Below, piece by piece: positions 25,938 through 32,650 of a DNA stretch of 64,000 bases. Below the pieces are notes generated by a model, which had not been told where the DNA came from, did not search any database, and was given only the letters and a program-made list of their open reading frames with translations. Position 1 is the first letter of the stretch. Each line of letters begins with the position of its first letter. The DNA is taken from contig CAVQBP010000025.1 in the NCBI GenBank assembly GCA_963710745.1, positions 62,001 to 126,000 on the forward strand. The letters are read 5' to 3'. Source of the stretch: CAVQBP01 sp963710745 (GTDB taxonomy: Bacteria > Bacteroidota > Ignavibacteria > Ignavibacteriales > Ignavibacteriaceae). The position numbers and the translations under genes are program-made.

Positions 25938-26947
25938 TATTTTTAAATATCATTTTCATTCTGACGATTCATTTAATTTACAATTTAAAGTAAAGGATGG
26001 AAATAAATTAGAAGAACATTTAAAAGAATCCTGATATTGAAAAATTGATCCTAAAATCCGATGAGGTTGAAATTATAGGTTCGGATTTGATGAATGAATT
26101 ATTGAAGAAATCTGATAATATTGAACTTAATTTAAAACAACCAACTGTAAATATTGACGTATTCCTTTTAGTTGGAAATAATAATCTCTTTACAGATTTC
26201 CTTCATTTGAATGGAAAGTTATCATACCATAATAAGCTAATTAAGATTAATTGCACACAAAATAATTTACCATTTAGATTTCAAGTTATTCTTAATCGCG
26301 ATGAAAATAATGATCCTACTTTTAATTTTAATTTTGATTTTACTGTTTGGATTAACAAACCAGTTCAGTCATTACCTTATCTGGAAAAACTTCATAATTA
26401 TTTTTCAAAGATTAAAGAAGGAATGGATTCGATAATGAAAATAGGATTTCAGGGTGATGACTTCCTTTTTGCTAAATTTAAAATGCAAGATGCTAATTTC
26501 TTACAGTTCACAAATAGTTATTTCCCAATCTGTAAAAAACTAAAGTACATAGATTCTCATTATAAATTAAATCTTTTATTCCCGGGATTTGATAAGCTTA
26601 AAGAGAGTGACATAGATGATATTGAAGAATTGTATAATCTTTTAACCACCGGTGAACATATTGAAAAAAGAAGAAAATTAACTGGTAATTTTACTGTGGA
26701 AAAAAAAGATGATTTTCTAAAGCTATATTTTAAGGGAATGGATATTAGGCTAATATCTGATGGAAGATTTAACTTTCTAGGGAAAGAAATAAATATTGGG
26801 AAAAATGCTATAGATATTTCTCATCCTAATTTATTAATAAGTTATGATAAGATGGAAAAATTATTTAAATCAAATAGAAAATATATCCAATTAAAATTTA
26901 CAACCAATGAAAAATCAATAGTTACATACCGTTTATTAAAAAATTAA
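25927..26947 (+). CDS. third gene of the protease-DUF4365 operon, with a frameshift
   Basis: The gene starts at the ATG 25927 inside the end of the DUF4365 gene and reads MQDDIFKYHFHSDDSFNLQF up to a stop at 26033. Homology-free but coherent sequence continues in another frame from about 26021 (NPDIEKLILKSDEVEI) to 26947; the open stretch 26045-26947 alone gives 300 residues. A one-base change near 26021-26030 therefore splits it. About 335 residues in total, mostly beta-rich (NIDVFLLVGNN, FRFQVILNRDEN, FNFNFDFTVWI), no signal peptide or known domain. Could be a sensor or target-binding partner. Confidence 0.55.
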
Positions 26948-27115
26948 TAGTAAGTAAAGTTATGTTGTGCTGTATGTTTTATAAATTTTTCCAATTAATA
27001 ATGTGATCCAGTTAGACTCAGCTTATATGGTTCAATAGAAGTATATAATTGTTTTTCAAGCACGCAAATTTGAAAATAATATGTCTTTCTTAGTGCGAAG
27101 TTATAGATAAACAAA

Positions 27116-27148
27116 AAAGCCTTCTAACAGGGGATGAGAGAAGGCTTT
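27116..27148 (-). terminator. terminator-type hairpin
   Basis: Stem AAAGCCTTCT (27116-27125) with AGAAGGCTTT (27139-27148), 10 perfect pairs. On the minus strand it is followed by TTTTTTG, so it best fits termination in that direction, though no minus-strand gene is evident close by. It also lies 170 bases after the last plus-strand cargo gene. Confidence 0.55.
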
Positions 27149-27472
27149 ACTCTTTCAACATCAAAAGGCAGGGGAGAACCTCTTGAACGAGTGGGCAAAA
27201 AATAAAGTATTGAAAAGTTTAATGCAAAGGTAGTAGGAAAAATGTTTAATATGTTTACATGAATGTTTCTAATTTTGTATTGACATACCAAATCAAATTC
27301 GGGATAAACACCATTGCACAAAAAGTTAAGACTTGTCTTCTAATTACTTCATCACTCAATAAAATCACATTGAAAGCTGTTTCGGAAAAATACTTTGTAC
27401 TTTTTTCTTGATAAAAAAGTACCAAAAAATCAAGACTACAAATAAATTGCTAAATTTTTGCTTCATTCCATG

Positions 27473-27541
27473 GCAGAGAATAAACTCGCCCCGCTACAAA
27501 TGGAATAACAGATGAAACGGGGCTCAAACAGTATTCTCTGC
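27473..27541. repeat. two-stem dispersed repeat, copy 4
   Basis: Outer stem GCAGAGAATA/TATTCTCTGC (10 pairs), inner stem GCCCCG/CGGGGC (6 pairs), internal loop AACTC on the 5' side and TCAAACAG on the 3' side. Both stems differ from the other three copies and remain fully paired. Confidence 0.85.
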
Positions 27542-27898
27542 TTATCATTTCATTACGCAAAAATTATTAACGCAATTTATTTGAGGCCGGAAAAAGACAT
27601 TTGAAATCTTTACCTATCATGTTAGTGATTATCTTGCTAGTTCAATCGAGGGGCAGGTAGATTGTTCTTTTAGTGTTTACTTTACATAAGGAGAAAAATG
27701 TCTTTCAGTATAATTTCCGGGCGAATTTCTTTTAAGGTGCAAATTGTAGCCATGTTGTTACATTTTAATTCTATCACTTTTTTTTAAAAAATACTCATTT
27801 GTGTTTAATACTCTGAAATAAAACAATTATTTATTTCAAATTTTTTAATTGATAATTAAATTTCTTTAAGCATACAGTTTTCTGGTAACAAAATATAA

Positions 27899-27941
27899 GC
27901 ACCACTTGGGTCTGTTTCTGAAAGAACGCCCCAAGTGGTGC
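27899..27941. repeat. 12-base-arm hairpin
   Basis: GCACCACTTGGG (27899-27910) and CCCAAGTGGTGC (27930-27941), perfect arms with a 19-base loop, no T-run after it. Confidence 0.6.
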
Positions 27942-28305
27942 GATGATAAATTGATAAGTGATTGAAAGAATGATTATAAAATGTTTCACTGATGTCCTGA
28001 GGGGGTGCGTCCTAAACTCCACAATATAAGCAGAATGCAGGCGTGCGAAGAATGAGCCGCCGGAATGGAGCGATGATGAACTGACAAGGAAATGTGCCGA
28101 GTTTACATAAGCCAATTTTATAGGACATACGATAGAATGTCAAATGTCAGCCCGCCTACGCAAAGATGGTAATGTTTCAGTATAATGAAAATGTTAAGAT
28201 GATTTAAAATTAATTGTTTTATTAGTTATGCTTCGGCGGGCAGGTAAAGATGATAAACATGTTCGTATAAAATTTCTTATGTAAATCTGGCTGATCATGT
28301 CAAGA

Positions 28306-28359
28306 CCCCGCCAAATTAAACAATAATGAGATTTTCAGTATTAAATTAATTTGGCGGGG
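28306..28359. repeat. 14-base-arm hairpin
   Basis: CCCCGCCAAATTAA (28306-28319) and TTAATTTGGCGGGG (28346-28359), perfect arms with a 26-base loop. A related GCCCGCC/GGCGGGC pair lies just upstream (28150 and 28241), and both right arms are followed by CAGGTRAA. Confidence 0.6.
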
Positions 28360-28566
28360 CAGGTGAACTGATGTTCTTATTTATGTAAAGTGGGTTTAGA
28401 ATTTCTTTTCCTTCCTAAATGATAAAAAGCAACATATAAATTAAGAAAATAAACTACTTATTCTTTTTGCATCTTTCCATTTACTTTTACATATTGTAAT
28501 TAGTCAGAGGAGAATTTTATAACCTTCGTATTATCCTGCAATATTAAATTAATCAAGAGGAGGGAA

Positions 28567-28740
28567 ATGCATACTAAAAAAGAATTTCTAATCAAATTTC
28601 GTATGTTGGAAAATGAACTTCTAGAACATTATGAATTTTCAAAGTTAATATCTGATAGGGAAGCTGTAAAATTGATTATAAAGTATATCAGAGAGGTCAG
28701 AGAAATGCAAACAATGATACGAGCTGATATTGAGAATTAA
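28567..28740 (+). CDS. small helical protein with a strong ribosome-binding site
   Basis: 57 residues (MHTKKEFLIKFRMLENELLE ... IRADIEN), almost entirely helical and charged. Preceded by AGAGGAGGG three bases before the ATG, one of the strongest Shine-Dalgarno sites in the window, which argues that this is a real gene in spite of its size. Family not recognised. It stands alone at the left side of the integrative element region. Confidence 0.55.
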   Translation: MHTKKEFLIKFRMLENELLEHYEFSKLISDREAVKLIIKYIREVREMQTMIRADIEN

Positions 28741-29118
28741 AATGAATCTTTACTGATTTTTCTTATGCTTAGTAGAGTTTTAGAAAGCCAACTCACAATA
28801 ACAACATGAATTTTATTCCCTCAGAAACCGGGGGGATTAAAGGGGAATTAAATTGTTTTAAATCCTCATTTATAACCTCTGGTAAGGATATATATTTGTT
28901 TTTCATTATGAAGGTATTAAAGGATAATGCAATCGTGAATCCATTGAGCTAATTATGAGCCGATTGACTAATCGCCAAGTAAGTGGCGTTATTATGACTG
29001 CTTTGTGGCGTCTTTATAGTGTCTTGAGAAATGATGCAACTATGATGCAATCAATGTGCAATTTGTGCAATAAAATTTATCCGACAAATAACCGACAAAA
29101 CCGACATTTTTCCGACAC
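28741..29118. other. gap with phased short repeats
   Basis: No intact gene seen. At about 29034-29085 the unit TGCAA occurs four times at 9-12 base spacing, and at 29092-29130 CCGACA occurs five times at 9-11 base spacing. Read on the minus strand the second tract gives repeated VG/MSDKCR-like residues, so it may be the decayed end of a coding region. Confidence 0.4.
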
Positions 29119-29346
29119 TTATCCGACATTTGAATTTGGTTTAGGTAAAGCTAATAATTTATAGTAAGTCCCTTTTTTCTGACCTACCTTAACAATTAAA
29201 TTTTTATCGATTAATTGTTCAATATCTCTTAAAGCGGTTCTATCCGTAATATCTCCACTCAAGGTTTGATAATCTTTGCTCGTAATCTTCTCATTTTGTT
29301 TTTTGGGATACTCATATTGTTGGTATTTCGCTTTGTTCATACACAT
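29119..29346 (-). CDS. small winged-helix protein or gene fragment
   Basis: 75 residues. KITSKDYQTLSGDITDRTAL, RDIEQLIDKNLIVKVGQKKG, TYYKL is a clear winged-helix DNA-binding unit of the type found at the end of Fic and AAA_4/RecG-like proteins. It has its own AAGAGGT ribosome-binding site before the ATG at 29346 (second ATG at 29340), so it could be expressed alone. Alternatively it is the surviving end of a larger gene whose continuation (29118 down to about 29034) is broken by shifts. I cannot decide. Confidence 0.5.
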   Translation of the reverse strand: MCMNKAKYQQYEYPKKQNEKITSKDYQTLSGDITDRTALRDIEQLIDKNLIVKVGQKKGTYYKLLALPKPNSNVG

Positions 29347-30023
29347 TGACCTCTTAGTAATTTCTCTTAAAATATCAATTTATTAATAATATGAGGGACC
29401 ATCATAAGATTAGTTTATTTTAATAAAAAAAATTTCAGCAGAGGGTCACAAAATTTTGATTTTAAAGATGGATGGTTTATTTTTTTAAGCATCAAATCCA
29501 GAAGTAGGAACAAAATGAGAATAAGTTCCTAAAAGATAGTGATTTAAGTCGGAATTAAAATTCGGGGGCAGTACCTTCCAAACCTATAGGAAGGTAAAAT
29601 TAGAATTATTAAAGATTAATTGATAATAACAATCAATATATGCAAAACAGAAAATTGATTGCTTATTGTAGACAAAATCTGCATTTCTAAAATAAGCTTT
29701 TCTTTGGCTCGATGATTTAGGGTGAGGCTTTTAAGCTTAAATGAATTTCGAAGAGAAAAGACCTACAAATTTGAGTCAGTAAAAATTTTCTGAAGAGGTT
29801 TGCTTAATTGGCAAATAGACGTAAGCGTTTCCCGCCACGTCAGCATGAAAATTTTATAATCAAAATTAAAAAAAGTTTTAATGTAAAGGTAAAATTAAGA
29901 TACCTAAGGAAAGATTTTCATCTATTGGAGGTTATGAAAGAATTTTAGATTTAGCTGTGATTTTAGCATAAATGGCTACTGTTTATAAAGAGTATCTGTA
30001 GATGGAAAGCTGAATTTTTAGTT
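29347..30023. other. intergenic region left of the integrative element
   Basis: About 680 bases without a gene. GC-poor, with a small GC-rich patch (GTAAGCGTTTCCCGCCACGTC, about 29821-29841). The left end of the element and promoter of the 30024 gene are likely here; I could not identify an attachment site by eye. Confidence 0.4.
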
Positions 30024-30584
30024 ATGGCTAATAAGAATTATATAAAAATAAAACGCCGTTTAAAGCTTAATGAAAAATCAGAATTTTATTTAAAATCTAA
30101 AGTAGATAGTAGTAATGAAGATGAAATAAAAAACTGTATTGCCGGAATAAGATGTATAGAAAATGAAATAATTGAAGAATCAGAAAATAAAGAAGAAACA
30201 GAAAGAATTCAGGAAGCTGTACCGTGTGAAGAAAAAGCGGAGGGGCATACAGATGTTATCAGCAGTAACAAAATACTTATATTGACGAAAAAAGCCGATA
30301 TTGTAAGAATATTTGATGCTATGTATGATACCGATATGATATCAACACAATCAACTATTAAACAAATAGCGGAATTATTTTTTAATGAAGTTAAGGCTAA
30401 GACTGATTTTGTAAAAATTTATAATTCAACAAAGGATCAGATGGAGAAAAATGAAAGTTCAACGAATAGTAAAAAAATATTGAGATTTATAATGTTGTTA
30501 GCTGAGAGGAGCTTCAGGCATAAGAGAAAAGAGCTGGACCAATTAATCAATTTTTTAGTGACATTAAGAAAAAACATTATATAA
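30024..30584 (+). CDS. hypothetical element-encoded protein
   Basis: 186 residues. Basic start (ANKNYIKIKRRLKL), an acidic low-complexity middle (about 50-75, EIIEESENKEETERIQEAV), then a helical domain at about 85-186 (ILTKKADIVRIFDAMYDTDM ... KKILRFIMLLAERSFRHKRK). The C-terminal part suggests a DNA- or protein-binding accessory factor, but I know no family. First gene of the element; no good ribosome-binding site seen. Confidence 0.5.
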   Translation: MANKNYIKIKRRLKLNEKSEFYLKSKVDSSNEDEIKNCIAGIRCIENEIIEESENKEETERIQEAVPCEEKAEGHTDVISSNKILILTKKADIVRIFDAMYDTDMISTQSTIKQIAELFFNEVKAKTDFVKIYNSTKDQMEKNESSTNSKKILRFIMLLAERSFRHKRKELDQLINFLVTLRKNII

Positions 30585-30684
30585 TTATATAATGAATATA
30601 AAAAACATGATATAATGAATATAATGAATTTTTATTTTGATTTTTATTTAATTGGTATCCCGAAAAAAGAAAGGGATATCAATC

Positions 30685-30981
30685 ATGGGAGCAAATCAAA
30701 TTTTCTCAAACACAACTGAGATTGAGAAGCTGTTAAAGGGTGAGCAGCTTTCAGCCAAAACAAAACCTATCAAGTATTTAATCATCTCAACTTTACCTCT
30801 CTATAGATTAATAAATCAAACAAAGATTCCATACCGTAAGTTTTCTACTAGAGACCTTCTAATAATTGAGTTAGATTTAAACAATCAGGAAGAGTGCGGA
30901 GAAAAGTTAGAACCGAAGAAGTCAGAGGTCAGCATTCAGAAGTCAGAGGAAGAAACGCAAGATGAGACGGAGCCGCCATAA
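30685..30981 (+). CDS. hypothetical element-encoded protein, tail derived from a repeat
   Basis: 98 residues from the ATG at 30685 (AAAGGGATA upstream); an in-frame TTG at 30652 is less likely. Residues 1-75 have a compact basic fold-like sequence (IEKLLKGEQLSAKTKPIKYL, PYRKFSTRDLLIIELDL). The last ~20 residues (KSEVSIQKSEEETQDETEPP) are encoded by the same GTCAGA-type tandem repeat found at 13425-13495, so the tail seems to be a later addition. Function unknown. Confidence 0.5.
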   Translation: MGANQIFSNTTEIEKLLKGEQLSAKTKPIKYLIISTLPLYRLINQTKIPYRKFSTRDLLIIELDLNNQEECGEKLEPKKSEVSIQKSEEETQDETEPP

Positions 30982-30984
30982 GAA

Positions 30985-31070
30985 TTATCTGCCTTTGCTA
31001 AAGTTCCGGCAGGCAGGCAAGGTTGCAAAATTTCCTGTCTTCGTTAAAACTTTGACAGGCAGGCAAGATT
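30985..31070. repeat. two tandem palindromic units (CTGCC...GGCAG type)
   Basis: Unit 1 CTGCCTTTGCTAAAGTTCC then GGCAGGCAGGCAAG; unit 2 CTGTCTTCGTTAAAACTTT then GACAGGCAGGCAAG. The closing pairs change together (CTGCC/GGCAG versus CTGTC/GACAG). The same kind of element is embedded in the nuclease gene at 12884-12953. Confidence 0.65.
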
Positions 31071-31107
31071 AAATTAAAAATCCGGGGAACATTAAAAAGG
31101 AAAAATC

Positions 31108-32151
31108 ATGGAACCATCAAATAATATTATTCATTCAAAGACTGAAGAGCTTATTGAATCCAGTAGGTTTAATAGAATTTTACTATCTCCAGCTGAAATT
31201 CAATTTTCTGAACAAGATATTCAAAAGATAAAATTGTTTATATCAATCCTTGGTGGAGGTATGCAAATGAATTCAAAAAGAGTTGAAGTTGAACAAGGAA
31301 TAAGTGAATATGAAAAGCTTGCTAAGTTTAATCTTGCTCCCAAAACAGTTTCAGGTATTAAAACTGCATGTGGACGATTTTTGGAATTCATTGCTGGAAA
31401 CAGATTAATAGATACCATTGAAAGAAAAGATGCTGAAAATTTATTGATGAAGATTTCAAAATCTGCCCCCTTAGGTGTTTACAATTATTTGCGGGTATAT
31501 AAGACAATGTTCAATGTATTTTTGGATTGGAACTATATTTCTAAAAATCCTTTCCTGGCAGTGAAGTTACCCAAAAGACAAATTCAAGAACCTACAGTTT
31601 TTAAAAATGAACAAATAAACATTGTATGTGAAAAGCTAATCGAAAAAGGTAAGGAAGTAATAGCTGATATAATACGATTTGGGGTGGTCACAGGATTAAG
31701 ACCTGGTGAAGAAACTAATTTAAGATGGAATGATATTGATTTTAAGAATAAAGTGATAACAGTAGGGAATAAATTTTTTAATACAAAAACAAAAAGAATC
31801 AGACGGATTCCTTTTAATAAAACGATGGAAGAAATATTAAAAAGAAATTCCAGAAGGCAATTGAATAATGGAAAGATAATTAGAGAATTTGTATTCACCC
31901 AAAAGAATGGTAAACAATATAAAGTTGATAATATATCCAAAACGGTTAAGAAAGTTATAAGGGAGGCGGGATTACCTGAAGAATTGCATCTGTATTGTAC
32001 CCGTGCCACAGCAGCGACACGCTGGGCAAATAATAAGGTCCCAATATTTACTGTATCAAAGCTGCTCGGACACTCAAGGAGCGATACAACTACCCGTTTT
32101 TATGCAGGGATTGATATTGAAGAGCTGAGAGATGCGGTGAATAGGTTATAA
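31108..32151 (+). CDS. tyrosine recombinase (integrase)
   Basis: 347 residues. A SAM-like core-binding domain at about 65-150 (EKLAKFNLAPKTVSGIKTAC, YLRVYKTMFNVFLDW) precedes the catalytic domain. Catalytic residues: Arg198 (TGLRPGEE), Lys in the beta-hairpin near 225, Arg299 in YCTRATAAT, His322 (LLGHS) and Tyr332 (TRFYAGI). In the usual HxxR box the first His is replaced by Tyr296, a substitution tolerated in some members. Ribosome-binding site AAAAAGGAAA before the ATG. It should integrate and excise this element by conservative recombination. Confidence 0.9.
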   Translation: MEPSNNIIHSKTEELIESSRFNRILLSPAEIQFSEQDIQKIKLFISILGGGMQMNSKRVEVEQGISEYEKLAKFNLAPKTVSGIKTACGRFLEFIAGNRLIDTIERKDAENLLMKISKSAPLGVYNYLRVYKTMFNVFLDWNYISKNPFLAVKLPKRQIQEPTVFKNEQINIVCEKLIEKGKEVIADIIRFGVVTGLRPGEETNLRWNDIDFKNKVITVGNKFFNTKTKRIRRIPFNKTMEEILKRNSRRQLNNGKIIREFVFTQKNGKQYKVDNISKTVKKVIREAGLPEELHLYCTRATAATRWANNKVPIFTVSKLLGHSRSDTTTRFYAGIDIEELRDAVNRL

Positions 32152-32190
32152 TCTGGTTCAAGTTCAAGCTCAAGTTCAAGAGAAAATGGA
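32152..32190. repeat. hexamer repeat TTCAAG / CTCAAG
   Basis: Four direct hexamer units (GTTCAAGTTCAAGCTCAAG then TTCAAG) between the integrase stop and the next gene. Confidence 0.6.
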
Positions 32191-32197
32191 GGGCTAA

Positions 32198-32440
32198 GTG
32201 ACTTATCTATGGCAGGAAGAAAGAGGGAAGAAATTTTACAAAGTACAAACTGATGAAAGTGATGTTGCAAAGAAGATGAAAAGAAGGAATGGATTTCATT
32301 TAAGTGGAGTTTCATTGAATTCAAATTTATGGATTTTCTGTTGTGAATTTTCGAGACCGGACATAGCTAAGAAAACACTAAAATCAATTACAGGGAAAAA
32401 TGCAAAAATCGATTCAGAGGGGATGTTTGTATATGAGTAA
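32198..32440 (+). CDS. small hypothetical protein, GTG start
   Basis: 80 residues from a GTG with GGAGGG four bases upstream, which fixes the start. Basic, mixed strand and helix (YKVQTDESDVAKKMKRRNGF, HLSGVSLNSNLWIFCCEFSR). Pattern looks like a small conserved element protein; no family recognised. It lies between the integrase and the primase-helicase, where excision or regulatory factors often sit. Confidence 0.5.
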   Translation: MTYLWQEERGKKFYKVQTDESDVAKKMKRRNGFHLSGVSLNSNLWIFCCEFSRPDIAKKTLKSITGKNAKIDSEGMFVYE

Positions 32441-32490
32441 GGGGAAATCTACAGTTTATAATAAAAATCAATTAGAGAAGTGAAAAAATG

Positions 32491-32517
32491 GTCTAAAACC
32501 TACGCTATTTCGTATGG
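32491..32517. repeat. short hairpin repeat, copy 2
   Basis: CTAAAACCTACGCTATTTCG then TATGG: same sequence and loop as 15320-15342 with one closing-pair change. It lies in the gap before the primase gene. Confidence 0.5.
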
Positions 32518-32650
32518 GAAATTGTCATTGGTCATTAAGTCATTAGGTCATTTGTAGAAAAAGGAAAATAGCACGCAGATGACGCAGATCCCGCAAAGCG
32601 GGACAGGTTTCACAGATTAACACATAGTAACAAAAAAGGGAGCAATAATA

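Larger units (their letters stand above)
26948..28566. other. 1.6-kb intergenic region with hairpins and repeats
   Basis: No credible gene. Contains a terminator-like hairpin (27116-27148), a GTACTTTTT/AAAAAGTAC hairpin (about 27399-27423), the two-stem repeat (27473-27541), the TTTGAGGCC box (about 27575), a copy of the CAGTATAATTT box (about 27696), and long perfect hairpins at 27899-27941, 28150-28241 and 28306-28359. The apparent frames at 27124-27321 and 27831-28115 on the minus strand run through these palindromes. Confidence 0.6.

Noticed and set aside
15100..27660. Possible attachment site pair AGTTTAATCGAGG (about 15107) and AGTTCAATCGAGG (about 27640)
   Set aside because: Only 13 bases with one mismatch, no integrase between the two, and no tRNA context.
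27831..28115. 94-codon minus-strand frame
   Set aside because: Passes through the 12-base-arm hairpin at 27899-27941; looks like non-coding DNA.
29034..29130. CRISPR-like array
   Set aside because: Units are only 5-6 bases with 4-6 base spacing; no repeat-spacer structure and no cas genes in the window.
28955..29164. 69-codon plus-strand frame
   Set aside because: Consists of the phased TGCAA and CCGACA repeats and overlaps the winged-helix frame on the other strand.
31584..32009. 141-codon minus-strand frame
   Set aside because: Antisense shadow of the integrase gene.
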